Shown here in pieces: positions 1 to 7,381 of a stretch of DNA of 11,628 nucleotides. The translations under genes and the position numbers were made by a program. Source of the stretch: UBA2266 sp964406945 (GTDB lineage: Bacteria > Planctomycetota > Phycisphaerae > Sedimentisphaerales > Anaerobacaceae); contig CAYOTO010000074.1 in assembly GCA_964406945.1 (NCBI GenBank), positions 1-11,628 on the forward strand, in the 5' to 3' direction. The notes under the pieces were generated by a model. The model saw only the letters and a list, made by a program, of their open reading frames with translations, had not been told where the DNA came from and ran no database searches. Position 1 is the first letter of the stretch; each line of letters begins with the position of its first letter.

Positions 1-2609
1 TAATTAAATATATCGAGTCCGAAGATGCCCCTGCTCTGCCACAGAAAGGCCGACTTGCAATCCAGATCGCCGCCTCGCTCGAGGCAAGAACTGTCGCCAG
101 CGAGAATTTGAAATCCGTCGCGCCGCCAACATTGACGGACTGGCTCAGCAAGCCGCAGATGGAGTCTGTCCAGTTCGCTTACACATATGAGCAGCATGAT
201 CCGTCGCTGGTCCTGGCCATCGAGCGCCAGAAAACCGAAATAAGCGCCGAGGTTTTCGCCGGACTCGTCGTCCGCACGACCGCGGCCGTTTATACGTATC
301 GCCTAAGATACAACGTAACCGGTTCTCCCGTCGACCATCTGACTTTCAGTCTTCCGAGCGAGTACGCATCGCTGGTGGCGGTCCAGTCGCCGGCCATGCG
401 TAACGTGACCAGCGAGAAGGCCGCCGACGGGCGAACCGAATGGACCGTCTGGCTGGTAAACGAAGTCACCGGCGTTATCGATATTGTGGCCAACTTCGCT
501 TTGCCCGTCGAGGAATCCACCGCTCAACTGCCCGTTCCGACTGTCGGGATACCGGGACTGACCGGTTATACGGCTCTGGCGGCGATTCAGAACATGTCGC
601 GGCACGAAATCAGCATCGCCCAAAGCACGAATCTGCGAGATCTGCCTCTGAGCGAGCAGCAGCGTCTGATGCCGCAGGCCATGCGCGAAGCTCTCCAGTA
701 CGTGTTGCAGTCATTCGAGGAGGACTGGGCGCTTGTTCTGGATTTCGAACCGGCCAAAACCGCCGAAAGAATCCAGGCTGTCGTCGATCTGCTCTCGATT
801 ACGACTGTTATCGACCGAGCCGGCAGATGCCGGTACGAGGCCAATCTGACGCTTCAGAATCGAAGCGAGCAGTTCTTGCGGGTGAGCGTTCCGGATGGTC
901 TGGAACTGTGGAGCGGCAAAGTGGCTCACCAGGCGGTCAAGCCGGTGGTGGCGTCGGATTCGCCCCAAGGCGAAGTGCTGATCCCGCTGGTCAAGACTTC
1001 GCCGGGCGGTCTGCCGTACGAAGTTCGCCTGTACTTTGCCGATACTCAAAATGCACGTGTGGTCGCACCGCTTGACGGCATCGGCAGAATTAAACCTCCG
1101 GCGATTTCCATCGTCGCAATGCCCGTGATGCGTACGACGTGGTCACTGCGTCTGCCGGCGGGCTATAAATACATGCGTCCGGGCGGAAACATGTCCGCCG
1201 TGGCGGGAACCGCCGAAATGCTGAGTCTGAATATCGAAGCGAAGCTGCAGCAGCTCTCGCGACTGGAAAAGGCCTATCGCGATGTGGCTGGAACGGGAAC
1301 CCAGCGAGAACAGGTGGCCCGGAGCAACTGGGGCCTCTTCAACGAGCGACTCGCTGGCGAAATCAAGAAGGCAAATCGCTATCTCGAGTCGAACAGGAGC
1401 AGTGTGGAACGTGAAGATTACCGTCGTTTGCAGTCGAAACTCGGCGGACAGAAGGCCAGGCAGGAAACGGTCGTGAGCGGAAATACCGCCTACTTCAAAA
1501 AGCTGTCCGAGCAGAACAGAAACGACATGAACTTCTTTTTGAATTCCTCCGTCAGCAATGCGGGACTGGCACAGACAACCAGGGACAGTGCGATAACTTC
1601 GGTGCCGGAGTTCGTGCAGGAAAACGAGGAACGCCAGATCGAAAGACTCGAAGAGGAGCTGGCCCGATCACAGCGGCAGTTGCAGACGTTCAACTCGTCT
1701 TCGGAAATGGCCCGGAAGCGTGATACGGCTGAAGTTGAGACGGCTCACGGCATTTCCAAAGGAAAAATGGCAGCCGCCGAAGACCTTGTCGCATCCAAAG
1801 TCAACAAAAAGGCCGAAGTCGACAAGCTGATGACCGAGCTTAGCGAAGAGGCGGCGCAGAATCTCGACCGCAAGCAGACCCTGATCCGAAATCAACTGGA
1901 GGAACTGGCGGACAACCGGCTTCAGCGACACTTCAGGGGCACTCAAAACCGCTCTCAGTCGGGCGTCAGCCAAAACGCCCCGGCCACGAGACAACCGCAG
2001 CCGTCCCAGACTCCGGGCGGCGCCGCTTATCAGTACGGCGACAGCAGCCGGATCATAGGCGAACAAATGGAATCAGTCGATGGGTACGCTTTGGGCCGAG
2101 CAGGCGACGCTCACAGCCAAGCCTTGCGAGAAAACCGCGTAAGAGCCGACATGGACCGTGCGACCACAATTAACGGCCAAGTGCAGTTGGGAACGGACCA
2201 GCCCGCAGCCGCACCGCAGGCGGAAACAGGTGGGGCCATATACACGGCCGAAGGAACCTACTCACTGCCGGTGGCTTTACCGGCCGGCCGGGTCAGACTC
2301 GACTTCGCCCGCTCCGCCGGAGACGCCGAATTGAGTGTATGGGCGATCCCGGTCGCTACGATCCACAAGCTCGTCGGCACCATTGGCGTCATACTCGCAG
2401 TGTTACTGCTGACCCTCGCCGTCAAGTTCTGGCCCCGACCGACTCGTAAACAGCCGCTTTCGAAACTCCGAATCGGAATCTATGCAGGTGTTATCGTAAT
2501 ACTCTGGATAGTCCTCGGACTGTTCGGCATCCTCGCGGCACTGCTGGCAATCACATTCGCCGAAACCAAACGCGGAGCCTTCATAGGCCAACGCCTGGAA
2601 GCGATATAG
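1..2609 (+). CDS. Large coiled-coil protein with two C-terminal membrane helices, 5'-truncated by the window edge
   Basis: I do not recognise the family. The frame is open from the first complete codon at position 3 to the TAG at 2607-2609, giving about 868 visible residues. A TTG at 108 could be read as a start, but the frame continues to the left edge in protein-like sequence, so the true start is outside the window. The first ~370 codons look like beta-strand-rich sequence with alternating hydrophobics. Charged heptad-like segments follow at about 1219-1430, 1609-1692 (E/R/L-rich) and 1750-1932, suggesting long coiled coils. A Q/N/P/S-rich linker lies at about 1935-2030. After a short beta-type segment come two hydrophobic helices (about 2365-2430 and 2475-2565) and a short basic tail. 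I infer an envelope protein with its bulk outside the cytoplasm. It converges on the peptidase gene, with only 31 bases between stop codons and no clear terminator. Confidence 0.88.
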   Translation, partial: IKYIESEDAPALPQKGRLAIQIAASLEARTVASENLKSVAPPTLTDWLSKPQMESVQFAYTYEQHDPSLVLAIERQKTEISAEVFAGLVVRTTAAVYTYRLRYNVTGSPVDHLTFSLPSEYASLVAVQSPAMRNVTSEKAADGRTEWTVWLVNEVTGVIDIVANFALPVEESTAQLPVPTVGIPGLTGYTALAAIQNMSRHEISIAQSTNLRDLPLSEQQRLMPQAMREALQYVLQSFEEDWALVLDFEPAKTAERIQAVVDLLSITTVIDRAGRCRYEANLTLQNRSEQFLRVSVPDGLELWSGKVAHQAVKPVVASDSPQGEVLIPLVKTSPGGLPYEVRLYFADTQNARVVAPLDGIGRIKPPAISIVAMPVMRTTWSLRLPAGYKYMRPGGNMSAVAGTAEMLSLNIEAKLQQLSRLEKAYRDVAGTGTQREQVARSNWGLFNERLAGEIKKANRYLESNRSSVEREDYRRLQSKLGGQKARQETVVSGNTAYFKKLSEQNRNDMNFFLNSSVSNAGLAQTTRDSAITSVPEFVQENEERQIERLEEELARSQRQLQTFNSSSEMARKRDTAEVETAHGISKGKMAAAEDLVASKVNKKAEVDKLMTELSEEAAQNLDRKQTLIRNQLEELADNRLQRHFRGTQNRSQSGVSQNAPATRQPQPSQTPGGAAYQYGDSSRIIGEQMESVDGYALGRAGDAHSQALRENRVRADMDRATTINGQVQLGTDQPAAAPQAETGGAIYTAEGTYSLPVALPAGRVRLDFARSAGDAELSVWAIPVATIHKLVGTIGVILAVLLLTLAVKFWPRPTRKQPLSKLRIGIYAGVIVILWIVLGLFGILAALLAITFAETKRGAFIGQRLEAI

Positions 2610-2640
2610 TTTCAGCTATACAAAAGAAGATGTGGAGTGA

Positions 2641-3528
2641 TTACCTTCGGCTGTGTCTGTTTATGCGGCCGTCGGGGGGTGTGTCGTACTGGTCCTCTTC
2701 GGGTTCGAGCCACTGGACGGGGTCGAGTTTGTAGTATTGCTTCAATTCCTCGTACAGCTCGGAGTGTCTCTTTTGCAGTTGACGGGGTTTTTCGAAGAAT
2801 GTCTCGGTTGCGACCGCAAAGAACTCGGCCGGGTTTGTTGCGCCGTAACGGTCCATTACCGAGCGGTGGCCGTCCTGAGCGCGTTCCACCAGATCGGCGT
2901 ATTCTTCACTCAACACGCGTGCCCAGGCCGTGTATCTGCTGTGGTCGGCCAATATCGGAGCCCCGTCGGCGGTTCCGTCCTCCTGATCCAGTTGATGCGC
3001 GAACTCATGCAGGACCACATTGTGAGCGTCGGCAATGTTTCTGGTCCCGCCCTTTATGCTGTCCCAGGCCAGCACCACCGGGCCGTTCTGCCATGACTCG
3101 CCCTGCCGGATACTGTGGCCGTCGACTTCTAGAAATCCATCGCGCATCTTCGCCTTCGCGACGTACGTTTCCGGATAGACCAGGATGGTCCGCAGTTTGG
3201 AAAAGTACAGTGTGGGACGATTGAGCAAAAGCATGCAGGCCTGGGCTGCGATTGTAACCCTGATTTCGTCACTCAGCTCCAGACCGCCGCAGCCCTCGAA
3301 CTGCTTCTCGGCCAGAAAGACGTTTATCAGTCCGTGCAGCCTCTCTCGCAAAGGCTCCGGCAATCGCCGGTAGAGCGGCACGTTATTTTCCAGAATCTCC
3401 CTGTACTCGTCCGGCAGCGGAGCAGACAGTAATCGTCGGCGCCTGGTGTTTCGCCGCAGTCGCAGGCCGATCACCAGCGCAATTATAGAAAGTAGTGTCA
3501 AAACCGCGACGGTTACGAATGTTTGCAT
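2641..3528 (-). CDS. MtfA-type zinc-dependent peptidase (M90 family) with N-terminal membrane anchor
   Basis: This is a predicted zinc metallopeptidase of the MtfA/M90 family, 295 residues. Residues ~4-22 form one hydrophobic helix followed by an Arg-rich stretch (NTRRRRL), so the catalytic domain is probably anchored with its body in the cytoplasm. The zinc motif HEFAHQLD has H174, E175 and H178. The downstream NPAEFFAVATETFF segment (E235, E242) carries the acidic residue that MtfA proteins use as a further metal ligand. E. coli MtfA is known as an aminopeptidase that binds the repressor Mlc; no Mlc-like protein is seen here, so the substrate is unknown. The start was chosen by the AGGAG at 3539-3535, six bases before the ATG at 3528; a TTG at 3531 in frame is only three bases away from it. 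It lies 24 bases after the channel gene on the same strand, probably in one operon. Confidence 0.93.
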   Translation of the reverse strand: MQTFVTVAVLTLLSIIALVIGLRLRRNTRRRRLLSAPLPDEYREILENNVPLYRRLPEPLRERLHGLINVFLAEKQFEGCGGLELSDEIRVTIAAQACMLLLNRPTLYFSKLRTILVYPETYVAKAKMRDGFLEVDGHSIRQGESWQNGPVVLAWDSIKGGTRNIADAHNVVLHEFAHQLDQEDGTADGAPILADHSRYTAWARVLSEEYADLVERAQDGHRSVMDRYGATNPAEFFAVATETFFEKPRQLQKRHSELYEELKQYYKLDPVQWLEPEEDQYDTPPDGRINRHSRR

Positions 3529-3552
3529 CAAAATCTCCTGTTCAAGGCAGGC

Positions 3553-4080
3553 TCAGAGCCGTGATCCGCATTTTTTACAGTAGATAGTGTCGCTGTCGTG
3601 CCCTGCCGCCCTGCATTTCGAACATTCGCGACGCCCGGCGTCTTCGGTGCGCGACCACTCCACCGTAACGATCCCGGTCGGCACGGCAATTATGGAATAG
3701 CCCAGGATCATGACGGCCGCGGCGAGAAACTGGCCAACCGGCGTCTGCGGAGAAATATCGCCGTAGCCGACCGTGGTGAGGGTCACAACCGTCCAGTACA
3801 CGCTGCGGGGAATACTCGTGAAGCCGTTATCGACTCCTTCGATCATGAACATCAGCGAGCCGATGATGACTACAAGGGTTAAAACCGCAAAAAGGAATAC
3901 GACGATTTTGCGACGGCTTGCATAAAGCGCTCTTTTAAGGCGGTCGGCTTCGCGGGTGTGGTGGACCAGTTTAAGGATTATGTCGAACCATTTGCCCGCA
4001 ACCGTATCTGATTCGAAGATTATTTCATACAGCCGCAGCTTCCATGCAGCCTGCGTGCTATGCGGTCGGGTTCTGACCAT
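3553..4080 (-). CDS. Potassium channel-like protein lacking most of the voltage sensor, with C-terminal zinc ribbon
   Basis: The 175-residue product has the pore module of a voltage-gated-type potassium channel: an S5 helix (about 58-80), a pore loop with selectivity filter TTVGYGD (102-108), and an S6 helix (about 114-140). The C-terminus has four cysteines (C153, C156, C168, C171) in a CxxC...CxxCG zinc-ribbon pattern. The N-terminus (residues 17-36, LYEIIFESDT...DIIL) matches how full-length bacterial channels of this family lead into S1. It is then followed at once by KLVHHTREADRLKRALYASRRK, which in such proteins comes after S4. About 100 residues (S1-S4) are therefore absent, with the frame kept. 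Full-length relatives are usually about 260-290 residues (from memory). An AGGAG eight bases before the ATG supports the start. It is first in an operon with the M90 peptidase. It could still tetramerise as a two-helix, KcsA-like pore, or it could be a decaying gene or an assembly collapse. Confidence 0.9.
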   Translation of the reverse strand: MVRTRPHSTQAAWKLRLYEIIFESDTVAGKWFDIILKLVHHTREADRLKRALYASRRKIVVFLFAVLTLVVIIGSLMFMIEGVDNGFTSIPRSVYWTVVTLTTVGYGDISPQTPVGQFLAAAVMILGYSIIAVPTGIVTVEWSRTEDAGRRECSKCRAAGHDSDTIYCKKCGSRL

Positions 4081-4228
4081 TTCCGGCTCTCCTTGCTTGT
4101 GGCGGAAAGTTCATTTGCCGCATATTCTGCCATGTACAGCCGGGTTTTCAACGATTAAATATACGGCACACACCTGCGATCACTTCCTGGAGCGCGCACC
4201 CGACGAAGCGAAAATTGTGACCAGTACC

Positions 4229-4258
4229 TTGTTTTCAGTGCGGATACGGCTGTATACT
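4229..4258 (+). promoter_or_regulatory. Candidate sigma70-type promoter for the six-gene cluster
   Basis: A TATACT hexamer (4253-4258, five of six matches to TATAAT) is preceded by TTGTTT (4229-4234) with an 18-base spacer. It lies about 100 bases before the ATG at 4360, in the 279-base gap between divergent genes. The -35 match is poor, so this is a plausible guess only. No clear operator or riboswitch is seen in the rest of the gap. Confidence 0.35.
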
Positions 4259-4359
4259 GGATTCTTACATAGCAGCATTTTCCTGTGCGAGAATGCGTCG
4301 ATTTATGCGTAGCCGCGAAAGTCAGTCCCGGCCCGATTTTGACCGATTGGAAACCTACG

Positions 4360-5415
4360 ATGCGAATACTTCAGAAGATTACAATTATGCTTGCCCTGGC
4401 TGCGTTGTTCTGCGCAGAGGCCGAGGGCGAGCCGCTTTTCAGCAGAAAGCCTCGAGTCCGAAAGAGGCCGTCGCCGCGTGGGACGATTGACCTGCAGGCG
4501 ATTGATTTCAAGATCGTACACGAGACGTATCGACAGACCGATGAGCGATTGAACTGGGAACTGCACATCATAAATGCAGACGGCTCGCTGGTAGCCAATA
4601 TTACCCAAACCCCCGACATTGACGAGATGTACCCACACGCCTCACCGGACGGCAAGAAACTGACGTTCGTGGTCGATTCCGGTCGGGGCCGCAACAGGGT
4701 CCGCAGCGTCTACTGCATGAACATTGACGGTACGGACCGACTCAAAATCGCCGACAACGCCCGCCAGCCCTGCTGGAGCCCGGACGGAAGGTACATCGCA
4801 TACCTCAAAGGCGAATACGAACGATACAGCACCAGGGAATACGCAACCAGCGAATTGTTCTTCTACGATACGCGGACCAGCCGGCATATAGAACACGTTA
4901 ACGAGGACCTGCACCATCTCTACGCTATCTGCTGGGCGCCGCAGGGCGACTGGTTCATGGGCGTGGTTCACGGTGGAATGGGCTACAGCGACACGATCCT
5001 CGGTTTCGAGGTCTGGGGCGACAGAGTGGTTGACCTGGCGCCGTGGGGGGTAAAAGGCTGCAGGCCGGACTTAAGCGTAGACGGCAAGACAATGGTCTGG
5101 GGCGAAACGGACTGGGACCTGTGCATCGGCGATTTTTCAATCGGAGCCAGAGGGCCCCAGGTCCAGAACATCCGCAAAATCGTCCAGTGTGCCCGCAGCA
5201 GAAAGGTCTATCACGTGGATATATCGCCGGACGGCAAATATCTGACGTTTGCGTACGGCTCGGTCAACGGCGGCCAGCAGGTCGGCGGGATGGCAAAAGG
5301 CTGGAACATCTGCGTCGCGGACATGGACGGAAACTGGGTGCAGATTACCAAAAACGGCAGGCACAACAAAGAACCCGACTGGATACCGATTGCCAAAACC
5401 ACGCCGCAGCCCTGA
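4360..5415 (+). CDS. Secreted TolB/PD40 beta-propeller-like protein (first of a tandem pair)
   Basis: The 351-residue product starts MRILQKITIMLALAALF, a signal peptide with likely cleavage after the A-E-A near residue 21, so it is probably periplasmic. The body carries WD40-like (PD40) repeats of the TolB type: YPHASPDGKKLTFV, PCWSPDGRYIAYLKGE, VDISPDGKYLTFAYG, and a last degenerate copy ending NKEPDWIP. Such repeats form beta-propellers that bind proteins or glycans; no catalytic motif is visible. The frame is open further upstream (an ATG at 4285), but that start would place about 25 unlikely residues before the signal peptide, so the ATG at 4360 is preferred; a weak GGA lies about eight bases before it. 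The next gene encodes a close paralogue, alike over nearly its whole length, 54 bases downstream. It lacks other Tol-Pal neighbours, so it should not be named tolB. Confidence 0.9.
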   Translation: MRILQKITIMLALAALFCAEAEGEPLFSRKPRVRKRPSPRGTIDLQAIDFKIVHETYRQTDERLNWELHIINADGSLVANITQTPDIDEMYPHASPDGKKLTFVVDSGRGRNRVRSVYCMNIDGTDRLKIADNARQPCWSPDGRYIAYLKGEYERYSTREYATSELFFYDTRTSRHIEHVNEDLHHLYAICWAPQGDWFMGVVHGGMGYSDTILGFEVWGDRVVDLAPWGVKGCRPDLSVDGKTMVWGETDWDLCIGDFSIGARGPQVQNIRKIVQCARSRKVYHVDISPDGKYLTFAYGSVNGGQQVGGMAKGWNICVADMDGNWVQITKNGRHNKEPDWIPIAKTTPQP

Positions 5416-5459
5416 CCGGCATCTGCGAAAGATATCATAATCTCGTTTACAGATACGAT

Positions 5460-5463
5460 GGAG
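5460..5463 (+). promoter_or_regulatory. Ribosome binding site that decides the start of the second PD40 gene
   Basis: GGAG at 5460-5463 is six bases before the ATG at 5470. An in-frame ATG at 5458 overlaps this site and has no Shine-Dalgarno sequence of its own, so the later ATG is the better start. Confidence 0.7.
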
Positions 5464-5469
5464 AAAACT

Positions 5470-6498
5470 ATGCGTAACCACGGAGTTATTTGCATGTGTG
5501 CCGTATTGGCGATGACCGCCTCCTTCGCGTCAATCCGCCCGACCGCGGCGGCCGATACCCCCCTGCCGCGCCAGAGCCTCGACCTCGAAGCGATACCCTT
5601 CAAAATCGTTTACGAAACCTACAGGCAAACCAACGGGCGGGACAACTGGGAACTGTATCTTGTCAACGCCGACGGATCCCATCCCGTCAACCTGACCAAT
5701 ACGCCGGACGTCGACGAGATGTATCCGCATGCCTGCCCGCTGGGCAGGCGAATCTGCTTCGTCACCGACGAAGGTTCGGGACGCGATAAAATCCGGAATG
5801 TCTATTACATGAATCTGGACGGCAGCGGCCGCACCCGGGTAGCCGAAAATGCCCGCCAGCCCTGCTGGAGCCCAGACGGCCGCACGATCGCATATCTCAA
5901 GGGCGAATTCGACCGGTACACCATAAAGGACTACGCCACCAAAGGCTTATTCTTCTACGATATCGAGACCCGCAAGCACTCTCAGCACGTCAACAAAAAG
6001 CTCTATCATCTTTACAACATCTGCTGGTCCGACGACGGCAACTGGTTTACCGCCACAGTACACGGCGGCATGGGATACCGGCATGCGATACTTGCCTTCC
6101 CGCGTGAGAGAACGGATGTTTATGACCTGACCGAATTCGGCGTCAGAGGCTGTCGACCGGATTTTCGGCCTGGGTCGGACATGCTCACCTGGGGACTGAC
6201 CGATTGGGATCTGTGCATTGCCGAGTTCGCAATCGACGATGGCCGGCCGGTCGTGCGAAACAGGACAAGAACTATTCGCTGCGACAAAGAGCATGAAGTA
6301 TATCACACGGACTTTTCGCCGGACGGCCGCTACATTGCATTCAGCTACGGTCCCAAAGCAAACGAAATGGTGGGCGGAATGGCCGCCGGCTGGAACATCT
6401 GCATAAGTAACTTGAACGGCAAATGGGTGCAGATAACCGAAGACGGCAACCACAACAAGGAACCGGACTGGGTGCCGCTGCAAACCGGCGTGAACTAA
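5470..6498 (+). CDS. Secreted TolB/PD40 beta-propeller-like protein (second of a tandem pair)
   Basis: The 342-residue product begins with a signal peptide (MRNHGVICMCAVLAMTASFA..., likely cleavage after the A-A-A before DTPLP). Its mature part aligns with the preceding gene's product from LDLEAIPFKIVYETYRQT to NKEPDWVPL, with more than half of the residues identical by eye, so the two arose by tandem duplication. Repeats include PCWSPDGRTIAYLKGE and DFSPDGRYIAFSYG. The repeat after DVDEMYPHA reads CPLGRRICFV, so it has lost the SPDG signature that the first copy keeps. A 23-base stretch at 5851-5873 is identical to 4759-4781 in the paralogue. Shared non-repeat motifs such as TVHGGMGY/VVHGGMGY and TDWDLCI suggest a conserved, family-specific surface or ligand site. 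The ligand is unknown. The next gene begins 24 bases downstream. Confidence 0.9.
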   Translation: MRNHGVICMCAVLAMTASFASIRPTAAADTPLPRQSLDLEAIPFKIVYETYRQTNGRDNWELYLVNADGSHPVNLTNTPDVDEMYPHACPLGRRICFVTDEGSGRDKIRNVYYMNLDGSGRTRVAENARQPCWSPDGRTIAYLKGEFDRYTIKDYATKGLFFYDIETRKHSQHVNKKLYHLYNICWSDDGNWFTATVHGGMGYRHAILAFPRERTDVYDLTEFGVRGCRPDFRPGSDMLTWGLTDWDLCIAEFAIDDGRPVVRNRTRTIRCDKEHEVYHTDFSPDGRYIAFSYGPKANEMVGGMAAGWNICISNLNGKWVQITEDGNHNKEPDWVPLQTGVN

Positions 6499-6522
6499 TC
6501 GCATCGCTTACGAGAGACTGAT

Positions 6523-7368
6523 ATGACAATCCAGAAACTGACACTCTTGTTCTCGTGTATTCTTGTCGCCGCCCCAGGATGCGCAAAGAGAGAAGATCGG
6601 CCCACCGAGCAGCCGGAGGTAATAACCACCGCCGGCGGTATCGAAATGGTGCGAATACCGCCTGGCTCTTTCCAGATGGGCAGCGCCGACGGCCAGGACG
6701 ACGAAAAACCGGTTCGAACGGTCCAGCTAAGTGGATTTCTGATGGATCGGTACGAAGTCGTCCAGAAACTCTTCAGAAAATTCCAGATGCCGGACCCGTC
6801 GCATTTCAAAAACCCCGAAGGCCCGTGCGATCAGATCAACTGGACGGACGGGGCGATGTTCTGCAACGAACGGTCTCTGGCCGAGGGGCTGGAGCCCTGC
6901 TACGACGAACAGACGTGGGAATGCAATTTCGATGCGAACGGTTATCGCCTGCCCACCGAGGCCGAATGGGAATATGCCTGTAGAGCCACGAGCCCGGACA
7001 GGTACAGCTTCGGTGACAGTGAAAGAGAGCTTACCTCCTACGCATGGATGGCCGAGAACGCCGGCGACAAGACTCATACGGTCGGCACCAGAAAACCGAA
7101 TGCCTGGGGCCTGTATGACATGCACGGCAACGTCGCTGAATGGTGTAATGACTTTTACGCCGCAGACTACTATGAACGGGCCGAATCAACGAACCCACGC
7201 GGCCCGGCGAAAGGCGCAGAGCGCGTCCTGAGAGGCGGATCATGGAACAGCTCACCCGACGCCTGCCGTTCGAGCTACCGGGCCGGCGACCCGTCCATCG
7301 ACGATACCTGTCTGGCTAACGACACCATTGGTTTTCGATGCGTTCGAAGCGACCCGCAGGCCCAATAA
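6523..7368 (+). CDS. SUMF1/FGE-fold lipoprotein without the formylglycine-generating cysteine pair
   Basis: The 281-residue product has a hydrophobic leader ending APGC at residues 17-20, so C20 is a likely lipidation site although the lipobox is not ideal. The remainder is a formylglycine-generating-enzyme (SUMF1, C-type-lectin-like) domain: IEMVRIPPGSFQMGS (40-54), RLPTEAEWEYACRA (142-155), GLYDMHGNVAEWC (196-208), RGGSW (237-241) and GFRCVR near the end. In true FGE, two cysteines five residues apart follow the RGGS-like motif and bind copper. Here the first position is a serine and only the second, C248, remains. Formylglycine formation is therefore unlikely, and no sulfatase gene is nearby. 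Many lipoproteins with this fold have non-FGE or unknown roles. A weak GAGA-type ribosome site precedes the ATG. The histone-deacetylase-fold gene starts 13 bases after its stop. Confidence 0.9.
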   Translation: MTIQKLTLLFSCILVAAPGCAKREDRPTEQPEVITTAGGIEMVRIPPGSFQMGSADGQDDEKPVRTVQLSGFLMDRYEVVQKLFRKFQMPDPSHFKNPEGPCDQINWTDGAMFCNERSLAEGLEPCYDEQTWECNFDANGYRLPTEAEWEYACRATSPDRYSFGDSERELTSYAWMAENAGDKTHTVGTRKPNAWGLYDMHGNVAEWCNDFYAADYYERAESTNPRGPAKGAERVLRGGSWNSSPDACRSSYRAGDPSIDDTCLANDTIGFRCVRSDPQAQ

Positions 7369-7381
7369 ACGGATTCAGGCT

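Noticed and set aside
108..110. TTG as the start codon of the first gene
   Set aside because: The frame stays open to the left edge with protein-like sequence, so the gene is better described as truncated at its 5' end.
2605..2625. TATAG...CTATA stem as a terminator between the first gene and the peptidase gene
   Set aside because: The stem is only five A/T-rich pairs and no T tract follows.
2637..3224. Forward frame of 195 codons opposite the M90 peptidase
   Set aside because: Its Arg/Pro-rich composition is typical of antisense reading of GC-rich coding DNA, and the opposite strand encodes a clear HEFAH peptidase.
4285..4359. Upstream start (ATG at 4285) for the first PD40 gene
   Set aside because: It adds about 25 residues before an otherwise typical signal peptide and lies close to the candidate promoter; the ATG at 4360 fits better.
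4360..5415. Naming the PD40 gene tolB
   Set aside because: The repeats are TolB-like, but no tolA, tolQ, tolR or pal is next to it, there is a tandem paralogue, and the N-terminal TolB domain is not visible.
5947..6504. Long reverse-strand frame of 185 codons opposite the second PD40 gene
   Set aside because: It is the antisense shadow of a well-supported gene with PD40 repeats and has no recognisable domain or ribosome site.
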